DNA of 64,000 nt from Parafrigoribacterium_A sp035571875 (GTDB lineage Bacteria > Actinomycetota > Actinomycetes > Actinomycetales > Microbacteriaceae): contig DATNBR010000041.1 of the NCBI GenBank assembly GCA_035571875.1, positions 77,227-141,226 of the forward strand. Reading direction: 5' to 3'. Shown piece after piece: positions 26,401-36,378 of this stretch. The notes beneath the pieces were generated by a model. That model saw only the letters and a program-made list of their open reading frames with translations, was not told the origin of the DNA and searched no databases. Numbering within the stretch: position 1 is the stretch's first letter; each line of letters begins with the position of its first letter. A program made the translations under genes and the position numbers.

Positions 26401-26704
26401 GCTGCGGCTCGGCGCCGACATCCGGTCGACTGTTCTGAACTCTGACGGACTGCGCGGCTTCGTCGCTGTTCCGCTCGCGCTGGGCCTTCTCGCCCTGGGT
26501 CTTCTCGCCCTGGGTCCCCCCACGCTCGGTCTGCTCGCCCTGCTCCTGTTCGCCCCGGTCCTGATCGACAGACGGCTCCTCACGCTGGAGGAACGCAGGA
26601 GGGTAGTTGCCGGTGGGCGGGGTGTACGTCGAGCGCCTCGGCCCTACCGGGAGATATGGCGTGCCAGCGACGTCGCTTCCGCTCGCCTCGTCGTTCTCAG
26701 CCAT
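23486..26704 (-). CDS. NCS1 (purine/cytosine) permease with giant disordered N-terminus
   Basis: A 1072-residue protein. From about residue 620 to the end it is a 12-helix nucleobase:cation symporter-1 permease: VVSRATFGLVGN, VWANSSGDIARYQRPSG and several Gly-rich helices match the cytosine/purine permease family. The first about 615 residues are unusual: low-complexity sequence rich in Pro, Glu, Ala, Ser, Asp and Gln, with repeated QGEKTQGEK and LEDT units, a run of seven Asp, and an LSAIEQLQAELELRQQDAAEF helix; no membrane segment. Most NCS1 proteins are 400-500 residues. ATG 26704 is fixed by a box six bases upstream; an open frame continues far upstream antisense to acs but without codon logic. 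Substrate unknown. Transport role likely, N-terminal role unknown. Confidence 0.85.
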   Translation of the reverse strand: MAENDEASGSDVAGTPYLPVGPRRSTYTPPTGNYPPAFLQREEPSVDQDRGEQEQGEQTERGGTQGEKTQGEKAQRERNSDEAAQSVRVQNSRPDVGAEPQPAPAPLEQPSPVPPATASIELPERPQRRSLEDDELVRALSPEVEKPADTLSAIEQLQAELELRQQDAAEFTAWEGRMREIGTPEALETIAEVIPQFTGVIPIITTDGVPTVTARALEQNDAGAEPTASAGAATDVPVSEPEGAADRTAWSPPAPDASAAPFAPPAGSMIVPPPAQPLQTAFDTTDVLEDTAPLEDTEVLEDTPPQPPSLDDAVPAPFLNPEQFPPPRLEERVDVAALGEPDLSDGIVLRPPWLRPPSEESQVAPTEQSVDQAPESFEQSEDEAGEQSAGEFVGHLPDAATAGEPTAGPAEELEVPPTTEPVIELLSSEAQSPEAQSSGPDPAEAAEQPEPAPRAPEAPVIYDLVDPNAPTASAPVRPVSVSPFDALLVGDVAAVPADEEARPFSLLHSEPTSEAPQTGSVPVDSQIIDTRSDDDDDDDVDETDRAFGDLDGPFPVTSEGVVVLPAAASAPIEPMASPRGASDEQPVIDAEHGPLPVFAIELSGEEATPADRRTGRAARMFWLWFATNSSVVSVAFGAALFGLGMSLRQAILAAFIGVAISFLPLGLGTLAGKWSGQPTIVVSRATFGLVGNIVPAVLAFVTRLFWGAVLLWLVAVCTARILVGASLGGPFNEQQLAFVAAAVGLVIAFVIAFFGYPLFARVQLVFTIVSAVLIVGLLALTWHAVDIRTALTVGDGPWILVATGVVLVFSFVGLVWANSSGDIARYQRPSGSGASASLWASFGATLPAFLLIAYGALLAASNPGVSGDLLSAPLDAIALMIPTWYPVPLLAATVLSLLSGVGLSLYSGAFALQSIGVRLRRQWSVVVVGIVLFGITILIVLSGTGIVGIFRDFATTLAVPVAAWAGLFAAEVMIRRRRFDEQSLLTPGGVYPSVNWVNLVMLFVASAIGFGFTSATVGWLSWQGFGFALFGVPADGVVASSDIGVLVALVIGLITPLAAGISTVRRQELAEQ

Positions 26705-26710
26705 GCCCAA

Positions 26711-26716
26711 ATGATA
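26711..26716 (-). promoter_or_regulatory. -10 box of the NCS1 permease gene (leaderless)
   Basis: TATCAT on the minus strand with six bases to the ATG at 26704. It confirms that the long hydrophilic N-terminus begins here. Confidence 0.55.
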
Positions 26717-26893
26717 TGGGGGTACGCCGCCGTTCCCCTGCTGACGGGCCGCAATTCCGGCGCATGGTCTGCGTTCGAGCCGCCGCGAGGTGACAGTTGC
26801 GTCATGTGACGCTATTTGTTCGGATGCTTTACTAAAGATTGGGGGACGGACAATAATACGGTGTAGCAAACGGACTCCAGGAAAGGCGATGTT

Positions 26894-28867
<1,974 letters not shown>

Positions 28868-29016
28868 GTCCCAGCGTCGCCGGCCGCACTCGCGGCCAGC
28901 GCCGCTGTCTCGTTCGACAGGTCCCGCATCCTCAGGGGCGTGTCAGACCGCTCTGGTAGTCTCGCTGCCGATCCATCTCGTGCGCGCCGGGCCGAACCAC
29001 CGGCGCCCCACCCAAT

Positions 29017-29700
29017 GTGACCCCCATCGCTCGACTTCTCTCAGCCTTTCGCCTCGCGACGCGAAGCCCCGGTGCGCCGCGGGTGCGCAGACGTATCGCC
29101 GTGCTCGCCGCGAGCGGCGCGTTCATGCTCGTCTCGCTCTTCGCGATCGCACCGCCTGGCCCGCCCACAGCCGCGGAGTTGCTGCAGGCGGAGCTCACCG
29201 CTCACGCGCAGTCGCTCACGGTGTCGGGCCACGCCGCCGTCACCCGGGTCAAGCGCGATGGCTACTCCCTGACCGCGGGGCCGGCCACTCTGGCCGCGAG
29301 CGGTACGAACTACGACTGGGCCAAGCTCGTTCTCATCTCAGGGCACTGGCCCACGAGCGAGGCGAACGTGACAGTCTTCGTGCGCTGGATGCGCCAGGAG
29401 AACGGCCCGAACAACTGGTGGAACCGCAATAATCCGATGAACAACGGCTACGGTTCCGGCGGTGGTGGCGGCACCGGCAGCTATGCGAACCTCACGATCG
29501 CGGCGCAGAAGGCTGCGGAAAATCTTCAGCGCAACCCCAGCTTCAGCGGGATCGTCGCCGCCCTCGCGGCGTCGGCTCCGATGGAGGTCACGGAACAGGC
29601 CATCTGGGCGTCGCCATGGGCCAGCAGTCATTACGGCAATGGCTCGCGCTGGCACCGCTCCCCCGTGCCGAGCGTGAAGGCGCCTGCAAGCGCCTGGTAG
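29017..29700 (+). CDS. secreted or membrane-anchored protein with Asn/Trp/Gly-rich domain
   Basis: A 227-residue protein with an Arg-rich N-terminus and one hydrophobic segment at about 27-49 (IAVLAASGAFMLVSLFAIA), a signal peptide or anchor. The outer part includes VRWMRQENGPNNWWNRNNP, NNGYGSGGGGGTG, an ANLTIAAQKAAENL helix and AIWASPWASSHYGNG near the end. This pattern resembles small secreted actinobacterial proteins I would place near lysozyme-like cell-wall proteins, but I cannot name a family and no catalytic pair is proven. The start is GTG at 29017 (an overlapping ATG is followed directly by TGA); no good ribosome binding site. Convergent with the enolase-family gene. Confidence 0.65.
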   Translation: MTPIARLLSAFRLATRSPGAPRVRRRIAVLAASGAFMLVSLFAIAPPGPPTAAELLQAELTAHAQSLTVSGHAAVTRVKRDGYSLTAGPATLAASGTNYDWAKLVLISGHWPTSEANVTVFVRWMRQENGPNNWWNRNNPMNNGYGSGGGGGTGSYANLTIAAQKAAENLQRNPSFSGIVAALAASAPMEVTEQAIWASPWASSHYGNGSRWHRSPVPSVKAPASAW

Positions 29701-29735
29701 CAGCGCGTCCAGGGGTGGCGTCTCGGCTCGCGGCA

Positions 29736-30836
29736 TCAGGCAACCCGAAACTTCTCCGCATCCTGGGCGCGCAAGGTGAGACCGTTGCCTGGCTCTTCAC
29801 TCGGTCGCAGGTCGCCGCCGCTCGGATCGAGCGTTCCATCAAAGAAGAGGCGCTCGATGCGCACGTGGTCGTGGAACCATTCAAGGTGCCTCAGGTTCGG
29901 CGTTGCCGCGGCGACATGCACGTGCAGGTGCGGCCCGCAATGTGCGGAGACCTCGAGACCGTGGGCTGCAGCGACGGCCGCGGCGCGCATCCATTCCGTG
30001 ATCCCGCCGCAGCGGCTCGCGTCGATCTGTAGGCAGTCCACGGCGCGCGCCTCACACATTCGCCGGAAGTACACGAGATCGAAGCCGTACTCCCCCGCCG
30101 TCACGTCGGCGTCGACGGCGTCGCGCACCTCGCGCAGCCCCGCGAGATCATCGGAACTCACCGGTTCCTCGAACCAGTGCAGCCGGAGTTCCTCGGCCTC
30201 TCGTGCGAGCCGGATCGCCTGCTTGCGGCTGTAGCCACCGTTCGCATCAGCGAACAACTCGGGCCCGTCGCCGATCACCTCGCGCGCCTGCCGCAGTCTG
30301 CGAAGGTCGCGGTCTTGTCGACGTCCCCACGATTCGCCGATCTTGATCTTGACCCGCGGAATGCGATCGTCATGCACCCAGCCGCCGAGTTGCGCTGCCA
30401 GAGTCTTCTCGGAGTACGTGGTGAATCCACCGCTCCCGTAGATGGGAACGGCGTCTCTCACTGCACCGAGGAGTCGGTGCAGCGGCAACCCGAGCAGTCG
30501 AGCCTTGAGATCCCACAGGGCGATGTCGACCGCTGAGATCGCGTAGCCTACGGCGCCCACTCGACCGCTGTTGCGGACGGCCTTGACCATCGCATCCCAG
30601 CATCCGCCGATGTCGAGCGCCGAACGCCCGGTCACGAGCGGAGCGAGGGCACTCTTCACGATCGCTCCGCACTCGGCCGGCCCGTAGGTCCATCCCGTGC
30701 CGAGCTCTCCTCCCGCGCGAACCTGAACGAGCACCATCGTCGTGGACTGCCAAGCGAAGGTGCCGTCGCCCTCGGGCTCATCGGTCGGCACCGTGTACAC
30801 GCTGACCTCGACCGCATCGACCGCCTCATCGATCAT
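29736..30836 (-). CDS. enolase-superfamily (mandelate racemase/muconate lactonizing) enzyme
   Basis: A 366-residue enzyme with capping domain and barrel. Metal and acid-base residues visible: KIKIG (KxK base), FADANGGYS (Asp), WFEEPVSSDD (Glu), TAGEYGFD (Glu), QIDASRCGGITE and SAHCGPHLH on the seventh strand with His. The pattern fits sugar-acid dehydratases of the superfamily, which remove water from an aldonate to give a 2-keto-3-deoxy acid; racemase activity is not excluded. Last gene of a minus-strand operon; its start overlaps the stop of the sugar porter by four bases (ATGA). The neighbours, a sugar porter and a GMC sugar oxidoreductase, favour an aldonate as substrate. Confidence 0.85.
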   Translation of the reverse strand: MIDEAVDAVEVSVYTVPTDEPEGDGTFAWQSTTMVLVQVRAGGELGTGWTYGPAECGAIVKSALAPLVTGRSALDIGGCWDAMVKAVRNSGRVGAVGYAISAVDIALWDLKARLLGLPLHRLLGAVRDAVPIYGSGGFTTYSEKTLAAQLGGWVHDDRIPRVKIKIGESWGRRQDRDLRRLRQAREVIGDGPELFADANGGYSRKQAIRLAREAEELRLHWFEEPVSSDDLAGLREVRDAVDADVTAGEYGFDLVYFRRMCEARAVDCLQIDASRCGGITEWMRAAAVAAAHGLEVSAHCGPHLHVHVAAATPNLRHLEWFHDHVRIERLFFDGTLDPSGGDLRPSEEPGNGLTLRAQDAEKFRVA

Positions 30837-32221
30837 GCGGGTTCCGAACCATCGTTGAGCAGTTCACCCTGTAATTGCTCGAGCGACTTGTCCTTGGTCT
30901 CGGGCACCTTCCACACGAAGAACAGAATGGCCAGGATGCCGAGCGCACCGAACACGAAGAACGTGCCCTGCCTGCTGATCAGGGCGATCAGGCTGAGGAA
31001 GGTTCCCGCGACGAGGAAGTTGGCGGCCCAGTTGAGCACCGTGGCCAGTGACATCGCCTTGCTCCGGATGCCGGTCGGATAGATCTCGGAGATCATGAGC
31101 CAGAACACCGGCCCCAACCCCACCGCGAAGGCGGCGATGTAGACGATCAACGCCACGAGCGCGAGATAGCTCGCGTTGTGCTGCAGCCACGGCGAGGCGA
31201 AAAAGATGCCCAGGAAGATGATCGCCACCGTCAGCCCCACGGTACCGATGAGAAGCAGTCGCCGCCTGCCGACCCTGTCGAGCAGCAGCACCGCAACGAT
31301 GGTGAACACGACGTTCGTGACGCCGACGAAGACCGTCTGCGTGATCGAGGCGCTGTCGGTGAGGCCGGTGTTGGAGAGGATCGTCGGCGCGTAGTAGATC
31401 ACCGTGTTGATGCCCACGAACTGCTGGAAGATCGCGAGCCCGGCGCCGATCCAGATGAGCGGGCGGATGTTGGGTCGCAGCAGATCGCGAATGGTGGTCG
31501 CGTTCTCGGTCTCCTGCGCCTCGCGGATCTCGGCGATTTCTCCGTCGATGTCCGCGTCCGGGTCCGAGCCGCGCAACCGCTTCAACACGTCGCGCGCCTC
31601 CTTCTCCTTGCCGTGCTCCATGAGCCATCGCGGAGTTCGCGGCACCGTGAGCATGCCGATCGCGAGCGCAGCGCCCGGGATTGCGCCGACGCCGAGCATC
31701 CAGCGCCAACCATCCGGCATCGAGGCGAAGGCGAAGTTGACCAGGTACGCGAGGAGGATGCCCGCGGTGATCATGAGTTGGTTGAACGACACGAGGCCGC
31801 CCCTCACGCGCGGTGGCGAGACCTCCGAGATGTACAGGGGCGCGACGAAGGAGGCGGTGCCCACCGAGAGCCCGAGAATGAAGCGAAAGCCGATCAGCAT
31901 CGGAATCGACACGGCGAAGGCACAGCCGAGCGCACCGACCACGTAGATGCAGCCGGAGATCACCTTGGTCCACTTGCGGCTGATCTTGTCGGCGAGATAG
32001 CCAGACAGGATCGCACCCAGAATCGCACCGAGAAGCAGTACCGAGACGATCCACTCCTGCGCCACCGCGTTCGCGTGCAGGTCCTTTTTGAGGAACAGGA
32101 GCGCGCCGGAAATCACGCCCGTGTCGAAGCCGAACAGCAGCCCGCCGATCGCCGCGATGATCGAGATGCGCAACAGCATCCGGTTGCCGCTTGCACGCAT
32201 GCCCGCCACGAAATTACTCAT
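30833..32221 (-). CDS. MFS sugar porter
   Basis: A 462-residue, 12-helix inner-membrane transporter of the sugar porter family (XylE/AraE/GLUT type). Signatures are GGLLFGFDTGVISGALLF in helix 1, GYLADKISRKW, ISEVSPPRVRGG, a QQFVGINTVIYYAP helix 7 motif that contacts sugars in homologues, DRVGRRRLL and the terminal PETKDKSLEQL. ATG 32221 has AAGGAG ten bases upstream; GTG 32227 is the alternative. Co-transcribed with the ThDP enzyme upstream (28-34 bases) and the enolase-family gene downstream. Substrate likely a pentose, hexose or polyol. Confidence 0.9.
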   Translation of the reverse strand: MSNFVAGMRASGNRMLLRISIIAAIGGLLFGFDTGVISGALLFLKKDLHANAVAQEWIVSVLLLGAILGAILSGYLADKISRKWTKVISGCIYVVGALGCAFAVSIPMLIGFRFILGLSVGTASFVAPLYISEVSPPRVRGGLVSFNQLMITAGILLAYLVNFAFASMPDGWRWMLGVGAIPGAALAIGMLTVPRTPRWLMEHGKEKEARDVLKRLRGSDPDADIDGEIAEIREAQETENATTIRDLLRPNIRPLIWIGAGLAIFQQFVGINTVIYYAPTILSNTGLTDSASITQTVFVGVTNVVFTIVAVLLLDRVGRRRLLLIGTVGLTVAIIFLGIFFASPWLQHNASYLALVALIVYIAAFAVGLGPVFWLMISEIYPTGIRSKAMSLATVLNWAANFLVAGTFLSLIALISRQGTFFVFGALGILAILFFVWKVPETKDKSLEQLQGELLNDGSEPA

Positions 32222-32255
32222 TATCACTCAACTCCTTCGTTGTGCGGCTACCTCT

Positions 32256-34088
32256 TCAGTCGCGTTTCGTGCTCTCCTCGTCGTTCGTGAAGACGCCCTT
32301 GACCCGCTCGACGCCCTCAACGAACAGCGCCTTCGCCGTGTCTCGGATGACGCCCAGTTCGCTCGGGTCGCCCTTGAGCAGCGCCTCACCGGTGTTCTTC
32401 GCGTATTCGAGAGTGATGTGCGGCGGCAGCGGCGGCACGTTCTTGCTCGTGTATGCGTCGATAACGGTGACCCCACGGTGCGCGAAGGCGGCGTCCCAAG
32501 CCGCCTCGACCTCGTCGTCGTGCTTCACACGGATGCCGGTGAATCCGAGCAGTTCGGCCCAGCCCGCGTAGTCCACCGATTCCACGTCCTGCGAGGTGGA
32601 CCACACCGGGTTCGCGTCTTCTGTGCGCATCTCCCACGACACCTGGGTGAGGTCGTCGTTGTGCAGCACCATGATGATGAACTGCGGATTCGGCCACAGA
32701 CCGAGGTACTTCTTGATCGTGATGAGCTCGTTCATGCCGAGCATCTGAAACGCACCGTCACCGATCGTGCAGACGACCGTGCGATCCGAATGCGCGAACT
32801 TCGCGGCCATCGCGTAGGGCATCGACGCGAGCATGCTTGCGAGGCGCCCGGAGAGATCGCCCATCATCCCTTCGCGCAGCCGGATGTGGTGGCCGTACCA
32901 GTCCGCGGTCGACCCCGCATCCGCCGTGACGATCGCTCGCGGGGGCAGCCGCTTGTTGAGCTCGTGGAAGACGCGGCGCGGATTCACTCCGTCCTCGTAT
33001 TCGGCGAGCGCCTGGGCCTCCATTTCGCTCTCCCACTCGACCATCTCGCCGGCGATCTTCTCCTGCCAGGCGAGATCCGTCTTCGCCTCGAGGTGCGGAA
33101 TGAGCGCGTCGAGCGTCGCTCCCACGTCGCCCCACAGATTGAGCTCGGTGGGGTAGCGCAGTCCCATCTGCTCGGGCTTGAGGTCCACCTGGATGGCGCG
33201 CGCATGCCCCGACGCGGGGAGGAACTGCGAGTAGGGGTAGTTAGTGCCGAGAAAGACGAGCGTGTCGCAATCGCTCATCTGGTGCACGCTGGGCAAAGAC
33301 CCGAGCAGCCCGAGCTGCTGAGAGTGATAGGGCACCTCTGACGAGATGACCTGCTTCGCCCGCAGCGCAGTGATGATGCCCGCACCGCACCGCTCTGCGG
33401 CTCTCATCACCTGCGCACTCGCCCCGTTGGCACCGTGACCGACGAGGAAGGTGACCCTGTTACCAGCGTTGATGATGTCGGCCGCCGCGCGGATGTCGGC
33501 CTCGGGAGGTGTGACTCGGATGGACGGCGCAACGGCGCTCGAGCGCGACACCCAGTTCGTGGGCACGAGCTCCGGCATCTCCATGCCCTGCACGTCATGC
33601 GGGAGCACGACCACGGTCGGACCGAGGCGCACGCGCGCCACGCGGAAGGCCGTGTCGACCACGGCCTGCGCCTGCGCCGGCGACACGATGGTCTGCACAT
33701 AGAGCGCAACATCGGAGAGAGATCGCTCGAGATTGCTCTCCTGCTGGGTGAAGGTGCCGAAGGCATTGAGACCCTGCTGGCCGACGAAGGCGACGACCGG
33801 CTGGTTGTCCATCTTGGCGTCGTACAGACCGTTGATCATGTGAAAGGCGCCGGGGCTCGATGTGGCCATGCACACGCCGACCTCCCCGGTGAACTTGGCA
33901 TGAGCGGTGGCCATGAGGGAACAGATCTCCTCGTGCGTCGGCCTGATGTACTCGAGCCCGATACCCGCTCTTTCGGCTGCGCCGAGGGCGCCGTCGAACT
34001 CGCCGATGCCGTCGCCTGGGAATCCGAACACCCTGCTCACTCCCCAGTCTCGGATTCTCTGGATGACGAAGTCGCTTACTGTCGGCAT
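32256..34088 (-). CDS. ThDP-dependent enzyme, pyruvate oxidase/acetolactate synthase-like
   Basis: A 610-residue enzyme with the three-domain layout of the pyruvate oxidase family: the N-terminal Pyr domain (FGFPGDGIGEF, catalytic Glu in YIRPTHEEICS, SSPGAFHMINGLYDA), a central domain (VGHGANGA, LVFLGTNYPY), and the PP domain with the ThDP/Mg motif TIGDGAFQMLGMNELIT ending in LHNDDLTQ. The C-terminus (ALFVEGVERVKGVF) is short and charged, unlike the membrane-binding tail of PoxB. Such proteins are often annotated only as thiamine pyrophosphate-requiring. ATG 34088 has AAAGGACAG upstream. In this operon a decarboxylating role on a 2-oxo acid made from sugar is plausible but unproven. Confidence 0.88.
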   Translation of the reverse strand: MPTVSDFVIQRIRDWGVSRVFGFPGDGIGEFDGALGAAERAGIGLEYIRPTHEEICSLMATAHAKFTGEVGVCMATSSPGAFHMINGLYDAKMDNQPVVAFVGQQGLNAFGTFTQQESNLERSLSDVALYVQTIVSPAQAQAVVDTAFRVARVRLGPTVVVLPHDVQGMEMPELVPTNWVSRSSAVAPSIRVTPPEADIRAAADIINAGNRVTFLVGHGANGASAQVMRAAERCGAGIITALRAKQVISSEVPYHSQQLGLLGSLPSVHQMSDCDTLVFLGTNYPYSQFLPASGHARAIQVDLKPEQMGLRYPTELNLWGDVGATLDALIPHLEAKTDLAWQEKIAGEMVEWESEMEAQALAEYEDGVNPRRVFHELNKRLPPRAIVTADAGSTADWYGHHIRLREGMMGDLSGRLASMLASMPYAMAAKFAHSDRTVVCTIGDGAFQMLGMNELITIKKYLGLWPNPQFIIMVLHNDDLTQVSWEMRTEDANPVWSTSQDVESVDYAGWAELLGFTGIRVKHDDEVEAAWDAAFAHRGVTVIDAYTSKNVPPLPPHITLEYAKNTGEALLKGDPSELGVIRDTAKALFVEGVERVKGVFTNDEESTKRD

Positions 34089-34114
34089 GACACTGTCCTT
34101 TCTGTTCGGGTGAC

Positions 34115-35740
34115 TCAGGCTGTAGCGATGAGGCGATCCGCGGCACGCGCGGCGATCGCCATGATCGTCAGCGCCGGATTGGCGCTGCCCTGGGTGGGCA
34201 GCACGCTTCCGTCGACGATCAGGAGGTTCGGCACGGCGAAGCTGCGGCAGTCGGCGTCGACCACGCCGTCGTGTTCGTCCGCGGCCATCCGGGCACCGCC
34301 CACCAGGTGCGCGTTGCGGCGAATGGTGATGACCTCGTCGGCACCTGCAGAGCGAAGGATGTCTTCCATCACCCCGGTGGCCGCGTCGAGCAGTGCCCGA
34401 TCGTTGTCGCACTGCGAGTAGTCGAAGCGTGCGATCGGCATCCCGTGACGATCGGTCTGATCGGCGAGCGTGACGCGGTTCCGAGCCTGGGGCAGGAATT
34501 CGCACAGCGCACCGAGACAGGCCCAGTGCACGTAGTCGCTCATGTAGTTGCGGAGGTCAGCACCCCAGTAGCCCTGTGCCATGACGTGCTCCGCCCAGGT
34601 GATCGGCAGAGGCGAGACGGTCTGGATGGAGAACCCGCGCTTATACGGCTTGCTCGGGTCGGTCTCATAGAACTGCTCCGTGCTCACCTCGGGCGGCGGC
34701 CCCTTCCACATCCGCACCTCGCTGTCGAAGCGACCCGCCGTCTGCGGAGCACCCTGCACCATGAGGTAGCGTCCGACCTGGTCGAAGTCGTTGCAGAGGC
34801 CGTCGGGAAAGCGAGCGGACGTGGAGTTGAGCAACAGCCGCGGCGTCTCGATCGAGTAACCCGCGATCGCCACCGTTCTGGCGCGCTGGAAGTGCGGCAT
34901 GCCGTCCCTGACGTAGTGCACCCCGGTTGCGCGGCCGGTGCGCTGGTCGATCTCGACACGGGTGACCATCGAATCCGGGCGGATCTCTGCGCCGTGCGCC
35001 AGCGCATCCGGAACATGCGTGATGAGCGGCGAGGCCTTGGCGTTGACCTTGCAGCCCTGCAGGCAGAAGCCGCGGTAGATGCAGTGCGGGCGGTTGCCGA
35101 AGCGGCCGTTGGAGATGGCGACGGGCCCGACCTTTGCGGTGATGCCCGCCGCCAGCGCGCCACGCTGAAAGATCTCGCCGTTCCCCGACACCGGATGCGG
35201 CCGGTGCGGATACCCGTGCGGATCGCCCCAGGGCCAGTCCTCCCCCGCAACCGGCAGCTCGCCCTCGATGAGCTCGTAGTACGGGCGCAGTTGCGCGTAG
35301 TCGATCGGCCAGTCGGCGCCCACCCCGTCTGTGGACTTCGTGCGGAAGTCGCTCGGGTGGAATCTTGGCGTGTAGCCGGCGTAGTGCACCATGGAGCCGC
35401 CGACGCCCCGGCCAGAGTTGTTGGAGCCGAGAGGCACCGGGTCGTCGCCGCCGATCTCTCGCGGTTCGGTCCAGTACAGGTGGTGCGAGCCGGCCTCGTC
35501 GCTCACCCAGTCCACTTCGGGGTCCCAGAACGGGCCGGCGTCGAAGGCCACGACACGTGCGCCGGTTCTCGCCATCCGCTGCATCAGCGTCGATCCACCC
35601 GCGCCACACCCGACGATCACGAGGTCGACCTCGTCGTTGTCATCGAAACGGCGCATGTCGTCGCGCAGGCCGTGCCGCATGGTCGATCCGTCGCTCTCCA
35701 GCAGCCAGGCGGACTCGTTGCGATCCTGCACCGCGCTCAC
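34115..35740 (-). CDS. GMC family FAD oxidoreductase
   Basis: A 541-residue flavoprotein of the glucose-methanol-choline family. The FAD dinucleotide site is LVIVGCGAGGSTLMQRMA at about 40-58; NNSGRGVGGSMVHYAGY is the second FAD contact, GFCLQGCKVNAK the substrate-side segment, and the C-terminal HLVGGARMAADE and GSANPALTIMAIAARAADRL carry the usual catalytic His and Asn positions. No signal peptide, so probably cytoplasmic or partner-dependent. The start is GTG overlapping the stop of the subunit 3-like gene by four bases, so the two products probably form one complex, as in gluconate 2-dehydrogenase and sugar dehydrogenases. Confidence 0.9.
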   Translation of the reverse strand: MSAVQDRNESAWLLESDGSTMRHGLRDDMRRFDDNDEVDLVIVGCGAGGSTLMQRMARTGARVVAFDAGPFWDPEVDWVSDEAGSHHLYWTEPREIGGDDPVPLGSNNSGRGVGGSMVHYAGYTPRFHPSDFRTKSTDGVGADWPIDYAQLRPYYELIEGELPVAGEDWPWGDPHGYPHRPHPVSGNGEIFQRGALAAGITAKVGPVAISNGRFGNRPHCIYRGFCLQGCKVNAKASPLITHVPDALAHGAEIRPDSMVTRVEIDQRTGRATGVHYVRDGMPHFQRARTVAIAGYSIETPRLLLNSTSARFPDGLCNDFDQVGRYLMVQGAPQTAGRFDSEVRMWKGPPPEVSTEQFYETDPSKPYKRGFSIQTVSPLPITWAEHVMAQGYWGADLRNYMSDYVHWACLGALCEFLPQARNRVTLADQTDRHGMPIARFDYSQCDNDRALLDAATGVMEDILRSAGADEVITIRRNAHLVGGARMAADEHDGVVDADCRSFAVPNLLIVDGSVLPTQGSANPALTIMAIAARAADRLIATA

Positions 35741-36378
35741 GAGACACGCCCTTTCAGCGGGTCATCGCTCGGCCGCGCGTCACGCACCTCGAAGGGCTCT
35801 AGTCTGTCGACACCGATGTTCTTGTAGCCGCGCGGGTAAGCGGGCCCGGCGAATCCGATCTCTTGCCAGGCCCAGGGATGCGAATAGAAGGCCGTGCACG
35901 CATAGCGCGTCCAAAGGCTCCAGACCCGGGCAGCGATGATGCCGTGCCAGTCCGAGGAGCCGAGCTCGTGAATGGACGTCAACAGTTCGGACTGCTCCGA
36001 CCAACTGCGGTCGGCGAACACCGTGCCGTACTCGCGCGTGCTGTCTTCGTCGAGGTAGGCGAGGGTGCTGTGCCAGGCGCGGCCATCCGGTTCCATGTCG
36101 GCGTAGTGCCAGCCATCGGTCTGGTCCTCCGCGAGCCGCGCGTCGACGAGTTGCACGATGGGTACGCGGGGCTCGCTGCGCTGGTACAGCAGTTGGTCGA
36201 ACAGAGCGCCAGCCGCGGCCCATTCGGCATCGGAGAAGAAACGAACGGCGGATTGCATACCCAGGCGACGCTCGACGACCGCGCGCGTCGCGTCGTCCCA
36301 ATGGGGAGCTTGACCGAGAACGTCGAAGCCGGGATACCGGTCGCCGCCGTGCTCAGGTTCAAGCGGCAGGCCGCTCAC
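35737..36378 (-). CDS. gluconate 2-dehydrogenase subunit 3-like protein
   Basis: A 213-residue helical protein of the gluconate 2-dehydrogenase subunit 3 family, the small partner of GMC flavoprotein subunits. Characteristic is the FFSDAEWAAAGALFDQLL segment (the usual start of the family domain), IVQLVDARLAED and ACTAFYSHPWAWQEIGFAGPAYPRGY near the end. In classical systems this subunit has a Tat signal and is exported with the flavoprotein; neither protein shows one here. The start is GTG 36378, overlapping the stop of the membrane-protein gene (GTGA); no earlier start is needed. Confidence 0.85.
   Translation of the reverse strand: MSGLPLEPEHGGDRYPGFDVLGQAPHWDDATRAVVERRLGMQSAVRFFSDAEWAAAGALFDQLLYQRSEPRVPIVQLVDARLAEDQTDGWHYADMEPDGRAWHSTLAYLDEDSTREYGTVFADRSWSEQSELLTSIHELGSSDWHGIIAARVWSLWTRYACTAFYSHPWAWQEIGFAGPAYPRGYKNIGVDRLEPFEVRDARPSDDPLKGRVS

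Noticed and set aside
28882..28897. GGCCGC/GCGGCC inverted sequence just after acs
   Set aside because: Six pairs with a four-base loop but no following T tract; such sequences are common by chance at high GC.
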